Below are positions 1 to 7,200 of a stretch of 7,200 nucleotides of DNA, in pieces. Numbering within the stretch: position 1 is the stretch's first letter; each line of letters starts with the position of its first letter. Source of the stretch: UBA4064 sp050179135 (GTDB lineage: Bacteria; Desulfobacterota; Desulfobacteria; Desulfobacterales; Desulfatirhabdiaceae); the NCBI GenBank assembly GCA_050179135.1, contig JBFXFK010000226.1, forward strand, positions 1-7,200. Reading direction: 5' to 3'. Made by a program: the position numbers and the translations under genes. The notes under the pieces are model-generated. The model was not told the DNA's origin. It made no database searches and worked only from the letters and a program-made list of their open reading frames with translations.

Positions 1-3000
1 GCGTGTCTTTTTCATTGCTGAAACCGGTACATATGATAATGGGAATGCCCGGTTTGATCGAAATCAATTCTTTTGCCAACTGATCCCCTGTCATATTCGG
101 CATGCTTCTGTCGGTAATCACCAGATCAAAGTGTTCGGGATTGGATCTAAAAACCGCCAAAGCATCCAGGCTGCCGGTTCGGGCAGTGATCTGATACCCC
201 AATCGTTCCAGTATCTGCTGTTCCACCCGCAGAATCGGTTCTTCATCATCGGCCAGCAGAATTCTTTCACACCCCACCGGATATGTTCTGGCGGCGCCAG
301 GCGTTTTCTGGTCATTCGTATCCTCCAGAACAGGCAAATACACATGAAAGAAGGTTCCCTTGCCGACTTCGCTGTAAACCTGAATATCTCCCCCGTGTGC
401 CTTCACGATGCCATGCACCACCGAAAGACCCAGGCCGGTTCCCTTTCCCTGTTCCTTGGTCGTAAAATAGGGGTCGAATATTTTATGAATGAGGGTCGGG
501 TCAACTCCGGTTCCGGTGTCGGATATGGTGATACAGGCATATCTTCCGGGTTTCATGGTATGATCCTGAAAATCATCCTTGTTGAGCATTTTTTCCGAAA
601 GTGCAACATATATTGTTCCATTTTTGTCCTCGACCGCATGAAATGCATTGGTGATCAGGTTCATGACCACCTGGTGCAATTGAGACGGATCTGCAGAAAC
701 CATTCGACAATTGGTATCGACAAGACTTTTGATTTCGATGTTCATGGGTATGGCCGAGCGGGACAATTTCAATACTTCTTTCAAAATGGGCTGAATCCGG
801 ACCGGTAGCTTCTGGGGATTGGACTGACGGGCAAACGCCAGAATCTGTTTGACCAGATCACCGCCCCGCCGTGCGGATTTATGGATTTGTTCGATATTTT
901 CATACCAGGGGCTGTCCATGGGTACATCTTCCAACAGCATTTCGGACAGACCGCTGATTGGAAACAGAATGTTGTTCAGATCATGGGCAATCCCCCCTGC
1001 GAGCGATCCAATGGATTCCATTTTCTGTGCCTGCTGGAGTCTGGCTTCCAGCCTGAGCCGCTCTGCCTCGCCCTGCTTGCGCTCGGTGATATCCTGAACG
1101 GTTCCACTGAGAAGCTCCGGATTGCCTGCCTCATCCAGAACAAACTCGCCGGCTTCCGCCCACACCACATGAACCGATTGATCGGGCCAGATCACCCGAT
1201 ATTCGAGGGGAACCGGTTTTTTATGTTCGATGGCCGAAAGACGGGACTGTTCGAACCGAGCACGATCCTCGGGGTGAACGGCCCGGGTGATGACCTCCTC
1301 CATCGAGCCGGTAAATGTTTCTCTATCCAAACCAAAAATGCGGAACATTTCATCCGACCAGTCCAGTTGATTTGTCTGAATATTCCAGGTCCAACTCCCC
1401 ATACGGGCATAGTGCTGGGCGTTTTTCAGTTTCTCCTGGCTCTTCTTCAGGGATTCTTCGGCCAGCTTTCGCTGGGTGATATCACGGGCAATTCCCAATA
1501 CGCCAATCAACTGCCCATCGGCATTACACATCGGGGTTTTGATGGTATCAAACACGCCCCGGTATCCATCAGCGGCAAAGGTCAGCCATTCCTCATTGGA
1601 ACTGGGTTTGCCTGCGATCATGGCCTTTCGGTCGTGCTCCCGGAAAAAATCCGCCAGCGCCCGGTCAACAAAGTCGTAATCGGTCTTGCCGATGATATCC
1701 GTTTTATTGGCGCCAAAAAAACGCTCGAACATCAAATTGCAGTCCAGATAAACGCCATTGGGATCTTTCAGCCAGATCAGGTCGGGAATGGTTTCCAACA
1801 CCGTTCTCAACCGGATTTCACTCTCATGCAGTTTAGCCTCGGCATTCTTTCGTCTGGTAATGTCCATGCCAAAGCCGATTGTCCCGATGGCATATCCCGT
1901 ATCATCAAAACACACCATCTTGTTCGTATAGCTCCACCCCCGTTCCCCGGATGCTTTTTGATGATGTTCCTCCATGCCGAATTTGGGAATGCCGGAATTC
2001 ATGACAATCAAATCATCCCTGACATATTTATCCGCAATCTCCTTGGGGAAAAAATCATGATCCGTTTTGCCGATAATATCATTTTCCGACAGTTCGATCG
2101 TCTGGCAATACGCCTGGTTCACCTGAAGGTATCGTCCCTCCCGGTCTTTTTGCCAGATCAACGCCGGAACCGTATCAAAGATGAGCTTGAGCTGCTGTTC
2201 GGTCTTCCGGAGTTCTTCCTCGGTCCGCCTGTGATCGACAACCGCCTGCACACTTCCCAGAAACGCCGTAATCTGATTCACATCTTTCTGTCCATAGTCT
2301 GTTGGCCGGTTTGCCACGGCTGCCACCGCCGTGATCCGGCCATCTTCAAAAAAGGGCGCCACCAGGAGATTGGTCAGGGCGACGTGTCCTTCCGGAAGAC
2401 CCTTTTTCCCGGCATGTACCGCGGCATAATCATTGATAATGAGCGGCTCCCGATGCCGTATGGCTTCCGCCCATATTCCGGATTTGCAGATGGAAAACTG
2501 CCGGGGCTTGTCCACCATAGCGCAGTCTTTCATCGCATCGCCGGACCAGGCATGAATGGTCATGATGGATTCATCTTCGTTGATGAAGCCATAGAAACCA
2601 TATCTGCTGTCGGACATTCGCGTGATGGAGGCAAGGACATGATCCGAGATGGTTTTGACATCGGCATGGACCATGGATGCGACACCCCATAGCATTTCCA
2701 GTTTGTCATAAGCGGCCTTCAGACGTGTTTCCGCCTGTTTGCTTTCGGTGATGTCCCGGGCGATACCGGCATACTGGTCAACCTGTCCGGCTCTGTCCCG
2801 AACCGGATATCCCCGATCCCGGATCCAGCGGATATCGCCATCGGGCCTGACGATACGGTATTCATGATCAAACGGCTGCCGGTCTTTCTTGACTTTGAAA
2901 TCGGCCAAAACCCGCTCCCGGTCCTCCACATGGATGGCATCGATAAAGGATTGCGGGTTTTGGTAAAGACTGGCCACTGATCGTCCCCACAGCGTCTCAT

Positions 3001-3790
3001 AACCTGGACTGACATATAATGTGGCACCAATGGATAAATCCGCCAGCCAGAAAACTTCCGTGATGGTTTCGGCAATAAAGCTGAAGCGTTTTTCACTGTC
3101 CTGCAGCGATTTGAGTAGATTGTCCCGCTCCATCAGGGTTTGGGCATACCGGATATTGCTGAGGCTGAGTTCTGCAATCAGGTGAGACAGTTTGGTATAA
3201 AAGGTCATGACCGTATTGACGGTTTCCCGATGCCAACGTGGCACCCGTTCCAGGGCTGCAAGATATTGTGCTTTATCAAACCCGTATCTGCGCCCCTGCT
3301 TTTGAAAAAAATCGATATCCGGCAATTCGTCTTCAAATAGAAACTGGCCCAAAAACAGATTTCCCATGTGCGTCTTCCCGACCATGATCGGCGTCGAAAT
3401 ATCCCACATGTTGTTTTTGCACCGGTAGAGCCGGAATTTGCCGGGTTCGATATCATGGGTCAGTTTCAGATCGCTTTCCAGGCAATTTTTGCAGGTTTCG
3501 GGATGGATCCGATGAAATTTCGTACAGATATCCTGCCAGCCGGTTGCCACGAGAATGTTGCCATCCAGATCGAGAATCGCAACACCAAAATGGGTCAGCT
3601 TGTGGAAAACATCCATCAGGGACTGGATTGCGGGTAAATCAAGGATTTTTCTCAAATCCATTTCCGATGATGAACGGAGGGGTTTGGAGGAGATTGCGGA
3701 TGCCTGATCTTTTTGGGCATAATCCGCTATGATCTGCTCCAGTCCGGCAATTTTTTGTTCCAGTTCTTCATAGGTGGGCTTTTTAAGCAT
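1..3790 (-). CDS. Soluble hybrid sensor histidine kinase: PocR-PAS-GAF-PAS-PAS-PAS-HisKA-HATPase-REC (3' end outside window)
   Basis: This gene encodes a cytoplasmic multi-sensor hybrid histidine kinase, and 1263 codons are open to the window edge. No membrane segment is visible. After a short coiled start (KKPTYEELEQ) comes a PocR-type ligand domain (about residues 46-213) with Cys89, Cys100, Cys103 and Cys124 and the motif RCKNNMWDISTPI. Then follow PAS1 (234-352, ending RDITES), a GAF domain (366-522), PAS2 (533-651), PAS3 (657-776) and PAS4 (786-905, ending DITERK). The HisKA helix (925-990) has AGGIAHDLNN with phospho-acceptor His936. The ATPase domain has the N box around Asn1044/Asn1048, the G1 box DTGTG (Asp1091), the F box IFDPYFT and the G2 box GKGTGLGL. 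A receiver starts near 1176 with Asp1181/Asp1182, phospho-acceptor Asp1227 (VITDRSMPNMTG) and Thr1255. Its last third, with the conserved Lys, is off the window. PocR domains are predicted to sense small hydrocarbon-type ligands; the actual ligand is unknown. It lies 80 bases downstream of the CHASE4 kinase. I chose the start at 3790 because KKPTYEELEQ is a common N-terminus in related kinases; an in-frame ATG at 3826 is the alternative. Confidence 0.93.
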   Translation of the reverse strand, partial: MLKKPTYEELEQKIAGLEQIIADYAQKDQASAISSKPLRSSSEMDLRKILDLPAIQSLMDVFHKLTHFGVAILDLDGNILVATGWQDICTKFHRIHPETCKNCLESDLKLTHDIEPGKFRLYRCKNNMWDISTPIMVGKTHMGNLFLGQFLFEDELPDIDFFQKQGRRYGFDKAQYLAALERVPRWHRETVNTVMTFYTKLSHLIAELSLSNIRYAQTLMERDNLLKSLQDSEKRFSFIAETITEVFWLADLSIGATLYVSPGYETLWGRSVASLYQNPQSFIDAIHVEDRERVLADFKVKKDRQPFDHEYRIVRPDGDIRWIRDRGYPVRDRAGQVDQYAGIARDITESKQAETRLKAAYDKLEMLWGVASMVHADVKTISDHVLASITRMSDSRYGFYGFINEDESIMTIHAWSGDAMKDCAMVDKPRQFSICKSGIWAEAIRHREPLIINDYAAVHAGKKGLPEGHVALTNLLVAPFFEDGRITAVAAVANRPTDYGQKDVNQITAFLGSVQAVVDHRRTEEELRKTEQQLKLIFDTVPALIWQKDREGRYLQVNQAYCQTIELSENDIIGKTDHDFFPKEIADKYVRDDLIVMNSGIPKFGMEEHHQKASGERGWSYTNKMVCFDDTGYAIGTIGFGMDITRRKNAEAKLHESEIRLRTVLETIPDLIWLKDPNGVYLDCNLMFERFFGANKTDIIGKTDYDFVDRALADFFREHDRKAMIAGKPSSNEEWLTFAADGYRGVFDTIKTPMCNADGQLIGVLGIARDITQRKLAEESLKKSQEKLKNAQHYARMGSWTWNIQTNQLDWSDEMFRIFGLDRETFTGSMEEVITRAVHPEDRARFEQSRLSAIEHKKPVPLEYRVIWPDQSVHVVWAEAGEFVLDEAGNPELLSGTVQDITERKQGEAERLRLEARLQQAQKMESIGSLAGGIAHDLNNILFPISGLSEMLLEDVPMDSPWYENIEQIHKSARRGGDLVKQILAFARQSNPQKLPVRIQPILKEVLKLSRSAIPMNIEIKSLVDTNCRMVSADPSQLHQVVMNLITNAFHAVEDKNGTIYVALSEKMLNKDDFQDHTMKPGRYACITISDTGTGVDPTLIHKIFDPYFTTKEQGKGTGLGLSVVHGIVKAHGGDIQVYSEVGKGTFFHVYLPVLEDTNDQKTPGAARTYPVGCERILLADDEEPILRVEQQILERLGYQITARTGSLDALAVFRSNPEHFDLVITDRSMPNMTGDQLAKELISIKPGIPIIICTGFSNEKDT

Positions 3791-3798
3791 AGTTACAG

Positions 3799-3801
3799 CC
3801 T
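3799..3801 (-). promoter_or_regulatory. Weak ribosome binding site for the PocR kinase
   Basis: On the minus strand the bases ACAGG-CTGTAACT-ATG place an AGG core 8 bases before the ATG at 3790. It is a weak Shine-Dalgarno match. The alternative in-frame ATG at 3826 has no purine-rich site before it and follows an in-frame TGA by two codons, so this site favours 3790. Confidence 0.35.
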
Positions 3802-3827
3802 GTATATTTTGGATATCGTCCAACATG

Positions 3828-3856
3828 ATTGTTCAATAACATACAAGTATTATCAA
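3828..3856 (-). promoter_or_regulatory. Possible sigma70-like promoter between the two kinases
   Basis: Reading the minus strand, TTGATA (3856-3851, 5 of 6 matches to the -35 consensus) is followed after 17 bases by AACAAT (3833-3828, 4 of 6 matches to the -10 consensus). Transcription would start near 3820, downstream of the ATG at 3826 and upstream of the one at 3790. If real, it would let the PocR kinase be expressed separately from the upstream kinase. Matches of this quality occur by chance in AT-rich gaps, so this is only a candidate. Confidence 0.22.
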
Positions 3857-3870
3857 TTCGTTCCTATCCA

Positions 3871-6471
3871 TCACACGTTATCCAACTCATTTCGGATTGC
3901 CATGCCGATCTTTTCCAGCACATAGGGTTTACCGACATAGCTGCCAATTCCCAAATCCAATGCGCATTGGACCCGGTCTGTCTCGGAAAACCCGCTGACA
4001 ATGACCGCCTTTTGACCCGGGTTGATCTCAAGAATCTGTTTATATGTCTCCAGACCGTCCATGCCCGGCGCCATGATCATGTCCAATAAAAGAATATCCG
4101 GTGTTTGTGTTTTGAGATAATCCACCGCTTTTTCACCGCTATGAACGGAGTGGACGTGATACCCGATTTTGGTGAGCATATTTTCGGCAAGTTCCCGTTG
4201 CTCCGGTACATCATCCACAACCAGGATTGACTCTCCACGACCCATGAAACGGGAAAGATCCATTGCCTGCGGCTCTTCGGGAGATACCTCCCGGGTAACC
4301 GGGAAATAGAGCGTAAAAGCAGTCCCGCTTCCTTCATGGCTTTTTACATCGATATACCCATTGTGATCTTTGACCGTTCCCCAGACAACCGCAAGGCCCA
4401 ATCCGGTTCCGCTTCTGCCCATGACTTTTCTGGTATAAAACGGTTCAAAAATTTTGCCGATATCCGAAGAGGATATCCCCTTTCCATCATCACAGACACT
4501 GAGGACAACATAATCGCCCGGCATGATGTCGTCACACCCCCGGATTGGCTTTTCAACCGTTCGATTTTCCGTCCGTATCCGTATTTCTCCCGGACCGAAT
4601 ATGGCCTCGGCTGCATTGGAAACCAGATTCATGAGGGTTTTGCTTAAATGAACAACCGATCCCCGGATATTCAACAGATTGCAATCCAGATCCGTATGAA
4701 TTTTCACGTCCGGATAATGATAACTCAATTTCTCAAATTCGGGCAAATTGAAACTATCGCGTATCATCCCATTCAGGTTGACGATTTCGGAAATCTTGAC
4801 CCCTCTTCTGGTCAGTGTCAGCAGATCCTGGATAATCTCTGCTGCCCGCTGTCCGGACCGTATAATTTTGGTGGCCCGCTCTCTCAGAGGATCACCATCC
4901 CGGATTTCCATCCGCATCAACTCCGAATACCCAACCAAGGCCCCCAGTACATTGTTGAGATCATGTGCCACGCCTCCGGCCAGCATTCCCAGGGATTCCA
5001 TTTTTTCCGCGGTGCGGAGACGGTTTTCAAGACTGATTTTATCCTCCTCGGCCTTTTTTCGTTCTGTGATGTCAATCCCATGTGCCAGAACCGTGTCCTT
5101 TCCCTCATAAACAATGGGAACAACCAACATTTCCAGCCACCTGACATCGCCTTTTCGGGTGATATATCTGAATTCATATCGATTGTTCAGAGGATCTTTG
5201 GCCGATCTCTGTTGTATTTTTTCATGGAGCATGTTCCGGTCTTCGGGATACACCAACTGCCAGAGATCCAATCCGACCATTTCATCCGGGCCGTATCCGG
5301 CTGTGCGTGCAGCCGCGGGATTGGCATAGATGAATTTCCCGCCTTGTGCCATGCCTACAAGGGCCAGAGAATTCTCACTGATCAGTCGAAACATTTCTTC
5401 TGATTTTCTGACCCGGTTCATGGCCTTTTCAAGCTCACCCACCATGCTGTCAAACACCTGGCTCAGGGTGCCGATTTCATTTTTTTCCGTCATTTCGATT
5501 CGTTGTGACAGATCTTTGCTCCGCCGAATGGATTTTGCATGTGAACTGAGTTTTATCAACGGCTTGATGGCGGTTTGCTCAATGATCAACAGCAGCGTAA
5601 TCAGGGTAATCAGGCCTGCGGCAACGATCATCCACAGGGATGCGTGTACGGACTGGGCACCTTTTTCAACAATTGAACGGGGGATTTCCGCAATGATCCA
5701 TAACGCGGGTTTTCCCATGATATCGGCATAACTGGCAACGACTGACAATAACTGGTTGTCGGTTCGCTGGATAAAAACAGGTGGTTTGTCATCCAATCCG
5801 GCGGACAAGGTTCCGTCAGGATTGGACTGAAGGCTTTGGATAATAAATTGTACCTGAGTCTGTTGATTTAATAACCGTGTAATTTCTTCGGTTATCAGGC
5901 GGCCCATGATCAGCGTGCCTCTGGCAGCCCCCTTTTCCGAACTGGTCAAAACCGGCCTTGAGGACACCACCATCAACCCATGACCGGTGACCAGAAAGCC
6001 TTTGAGAACCCGATCCCGGAGCTCGCTTCCAGTCGCGCCGAAACCAATCAGCGGATGATTTTTGGGGAAAATATCAGGCGGAAATTCGGGCAGGTGAAAA
6101 GGCGTCATGGAATTCAGATCAAGTGCCTTTCCCCAGACCACCTGAGATTCATGGTTCAAATAGTAGAGCAGATTGATCCGGTTTGTAACAAATGTTAAAT
6201 CAACAAGATTGGATTCAATAAATTCGGATGATCCGGTTTGTACAAATTCATATGCCTCATCCCATGAAGACCAGTCATGACAGGTCGTGTCAATTTGCCG
6301 GACTTCATTTTGCAGGGCAAGCCGGATTCTCTCCATATCCTTTTCGACCTGTTCATTTTCAAGCACTTCAAAATTGGGAAAGACAATGAATTTCTGAATA
6401 AGATAGCAACAGGCGCCATAGGCGATAAACACTGCGCTGATAATCATAAATATTTTTGTTTTCAGGTTCAT
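3871..6471 (-). CDS. Membrane-bound hybrid sensor histidine kinase: CHASE4-HAMP-PAS-HisKA-HATPase-REC
   Basis: This complete 866-residue protein is an inner-membrane hybrid histidine kinase. A first membrane helix (about 7-27) and a second (about 278-298) flank an extracytoplasmic region that carries the CHASE4 signature DWSSWDEAY (66-74). CHASE4 is a known extracellular sensory domain without a defined ligand. A HAMP linker (about 299-351) follows, then one PAS domain (about 359-469, ending GIDITERKKAEE). The HisKA helix has LAGGVAHDLNN with phospho-acceptor His503 and Asn507 in the HDxxN motif that usually supports phosphatase activity. The ATPase domain shows Asn615/Asn619 (N box), Asp661 in DDGKG (G1), the F box IFEPFYTRK and GTGLGL 688-693 (G2). 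The C-terminal receiver (about 747-862) has Asp753/Asp754, phospho-acceptor Asp797 (LLLDMIM), Ser826 and Lys848, so it looks able to take phosphate. There is no output domain; phosphate may pass to an Hpt protein elsewhere, or the receiver may tune the kinase. The start at 6471 is the only reasonable one, because an in-frame TAG lies about ten codons upstream and no ATG lies between. It is 70 bases downstream of the chemoreceptor gene. Confidence 0.95.
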   Translation of the reverse strand: MNLKTKIFMIISAVFIAYGACCYLIQKFIVFPNFEVLENEQVEKDMERIRLALQNEVRQIDTTCHDWSSWDEAYEFVQTGSSEFIESNLVDLTFVTNRINLLYYLNHESQVVWGKALDLNSMTPFHLPEFPPDIFPKNHPLIGFGATGSELRDRVLKGFLVTGHGLMVVSSRPVLTSSEKGAARGTLIMGRLITEEITRLLNQQTQVQFIIQSLQSNPDGTLSAGLDDKPPVFIQRTDNQLLSVVASYADIMGKPALWIIAEIPRSIVEKGAQSVHASLWMIVAAGLITLITLLLIIEQTAIKPLIKLSSHAKSIRRSKDLSQRIEMTEKNEIGTLSQVFDSMVGELEKAMNRVRKSEEMFRLISENSLALVGMAQGGKFIYANPAAARTAGYGPDEMVGLDLWQLVYPEDRNMLHEKIQQRSAKDPLNNRYEFRYITRKGDVRWLEMLVVPIVYEGKDTVLAHGIDITERKKAEEDKISLENRLRTAEKMESLGMLAGGVAHDLNNVLGALVGYSELMRMEIRDGDPLRERATKIIRSGQRAAEIIQDLLTLTRRGVKISEIVNLNGMIRDSFNLPEFEKLSYHYPDVKIHTDLDCNLLNIRGSVVHLSKTLMNLVSNAAEAIFGPGEIRIRTENRTVEKPIRGCDDIMPGDYVVLSVCDDGKGISSSDIGKIFEPFYTRKVMGRSGTGLGLAVVWGTVKDHNGYIDVKSHEGSGTAFTLYFPVTREVSPEEPQAMDLSRFMGRGESILVVDDVPEQRELAENMLTKIGYHVHSVHSGEKAVDYLKTQTPDILLLDMIMAPGMDGLETYKQILEINPGQKAVIVSGFSETDRVQCALDLGIGSYVGKPYVLEKIGMAIRNELDNV

Positions 6472-6541
6472 AACGCTATCAATCCTATGTATTGACGACT
6501 ATCGCTTTTCTGATGGGAAAAAGTTCCGGGTCGGGCAATTA
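6472..6541. other. 70-base intergenic gap between the chemoreceptor and the CHASE4 kinase
   Basis: I see no convincing promoter and no stem followed by a T run in this gap. A TTTTT run on the minus strand (near 6521-6525) is not preceded by a stem. The absence of a terminator is compatible with read-through from the chemoreceptor gene into the kinase gene, but does not prove it. Confidence 0.5.
6483..6486 (-). promoter_or_regulatory. Weak ribosome binding site for the CHASE4 kinase
   Basis: The minus strand reads AGGA followed by 11 bases and then the ATG at 6471. The core is good but the spacing is longer than the usual 5-9 bases, which suggests modest translation initiation. No better site lies closer to the start. 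Confidence 0.35.
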
Positions 6542-7200
6542 TCAGCTCCCGATCCGTTTTACGGGATGATGGGCCAGCCGCTTTTGAGATTGGGAATTGA
6601 TTGTCCGGACCCGGGAATCTTTCACACCCCCCTCCCTCCCCGTGTATCCACCATCCCTATTGGAAATCTTATCATCCGATTGAATATGGCCAAACCCTCT
6701 TTTTCCGGTAATCAACATTTCCAAAGATTCGACAATGTGCTTCATTTCTTCCGCCTGGGAATATAGCTCTTCCGCAGCGGAAGCGGATTCTTCGGAACTG
6801 GCCGCGTTCTGCTGAACCGCCCGGTCCATTTCACTGACAGAGGAATTGATCTGATCCACGCCGGTCGTCTGTTCTCCGGATGCAGCGGCAATTTCCGCGA
6901 TGAGTTGGGCCGCTTTTTCAATGACAGACAGAACATCATGAAATGTTCGACTGGTCTGCGTTGTCAATTCGGCCCCCTCATTGATTTTTTTCACAGAACT
7001 GTCAATCAGGCCTGATGTATTCCGGGAAGCATCGGCCGCACGAATGGCCAGGTTCCGGACTTCATCGGCAACGACGGCAAAACCGGCGCCTGCCTGGCCG
7101 GCGCGGGCCGCTTCAACCGCGGCATTCAACGCCAACAGATTGGTCTGAAAAGCGATTTCGTCGATCGTTTTGACGATTTTTTGGGTTTCTTCACTGGTTC
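6542..7200 (-). CDS. Methyl-accepting chemotaxis protein, C-terminal signalling part (5' end outside window)
   Basis: The last 218 codons of a chemoreceptor are present and the frame is open through 7200. The first visible residues are TSEETQKIVKTIDEIAFQTN and run straight into the conserved hairpin tip, LLALNAAVEAARAG, which binds CheA and CheW in the cytoplasmic array. After the tip comes GFAVVADEVRNLAIRAADAS, the descending helix of the four-helix bundle. A consensus methylation site, AASSEESASA, lies at visible residues 132-141 (6805-6776) with the Glu pair expected to be modified by CheR/CheB. The coiled coil ends near visible residue 163, followed by a basic tail of about 55 residues rich in Gly, Arg, Lys and Ser that ends PVKRIGS. 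The tail lacks the aromatic pentapeptide (NWETF-like) that tethers CheR in some receptors. The sensory, membrane and HAMP parts are off the window, so the ligand cannot be guessed. No che genes are visible here. Confidence 0.93.
   Translation of the reverse strand, partial: TSEETQKIVKTIDEIAFQTNLLALNAAVEAARAGQAGAGFAVVADEVRNLAIRAADASRNTSGLIDSSVKKINEGAELTTQTSRTFHDVLSVIEKAAQLIAEIAAASGEQTTGVDQINSSVSEMDRAVQQNAASSEESASAAEELYSQAEEMKHIVESLEMLITGKRGFGHIQSDDKISNRDGGYTGREGGVKDSRVRTINSQSQKRLAHHPVKRIGS

Larger units (their letters stand above)
3791..3870. other. 80-base intergenic gap between the two kinase genes
   Basis: The gap is AT-rich and holds no stable hairpin followed by a T run, so I see no terminator for the upstream kinase. 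It contains the candidate promoter and weak ribosome binding site listed separately, and an in-frame upstream ATG at 3826. Read-through from the upstream kinase is therefore plausible. Confidence 0.6.

Noticed and set aside
131..808. A 225-codon plus-strand open frame opposite the ATPase and receiver region
   Set aside because: It is in the same codon-register mirror frame as the 881-2692 frame and ends opposite a CTA Leu codon. The minus strand here encodes the clear N, G1, F and G2 boxes of the kinase and the receiver start.
981..1025. DNA similarity to 4952-5005, which could suggest a repeat
   Set aside because: Both stretches encode the conserved HisKA phospho-acceptor helix (KMES-[IL]-G, LAGG, AHDLNN) of the two kinases. 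The similarity is explained by protein homology.
881..2692. A 603-codon open frame on the plus strand opposite the PocR kinase
   Set aside because: It is in exact codon register with the minus-strand gene, so its stops can arise only where the kinase uses TTA, CTA or TCA codons, which are rare here. It closes at 2690-2692 opposite a CTA Leu codon. Its translation shows no domain, while the minus frame carries complete PAS, GAF and kinase motifs.
4648..5403. Plus-strand open frame of 251 codons opposite the PAS and HisKA part of the CHASE4 kinase
   Set aside because: It is again the codon-register mirror of a well-supported kinase gene and shows no recognisable protein motif.
6479..6495. Inverted repeat TCAAT-7-ATTGA around the ribosome binding site of the CHASE4 kinase
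   Set aside because: The stem is only 5 base pairs and AT-rich and does not extend on either side. It is too weak to call an operator or a structured leader.
6516..6541. Possible terminator after the chemoreceptor (TTTTT run on the minus strand)
   Set aside because: No self-complementary stem precedes the T run, so a factor-independent terminator is not supported.

Overview
The window is almost entirely coding on the minus strand and holds three signal-transduction genes in one orientation. In transcription order (right to left) they are the C-terminal part of a methyl-accepting chemotaxis protein (7200 to 6542, 5' end outside the window), a complete membrane-bound hybrid histidine kinase of 866 residues (6471 to 3871), and a large soluble hybrid histidine kinase starting at 3790 and still open at base 1 (1263 residues visible, 3' end outside the window). 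Two short gaps of 70 and 80 bases separate them. No RNA gene, mobile element, CRISPR array or convincing terminator was seen.

The organism is probably a member of the Desulfobacterota (Desulfobacteraceae/Desulfosarcina-like anaerobes). I infer this from the kinase style: an N-terminus beginning KKPTYEELEQ, a PocR domain followed by stacked PAS and GAF domains, a DHp helix with the LAGG-[VI]-AHDLNN signature, and a fused receiver. These are typical of the many hybrid kinases in that group. This is recall of family style, not a database match.

Functionally the window is a sensory cluster. The chemoreceptor would signal to a CheA/CheW array. The CHASE4 kinase would read an extracytoplasmic cue and integrate it with a cytoplasmic PAS signal. 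The PocR-PAS-GAF-PAS-PAS-PAS kinase would read cytoplasmic small-molecule or redox cues. Both kinases keep the phosphorylatable His, the ATP-binding boxes and the receiver Asp, so both look catalytically competent. No DNA-binding or enzymatic output domain and no separate response regulator is visible, so the outputs must be encoded elsewhere. Co-transcription of the three genes is plausible from orientation and spacing but is not proven.

Long open frames on the plus strand (for example 881-2692 and 131-808) are codon-register mirrors of the kinase genes and are not called as genes. I do not see a clearly new biological system. The most notable items are the multi-sensor PocR kinase with its four-cysteine module and the clustering of a chemoreceptor with two unrelated-looking hybrid kinases.
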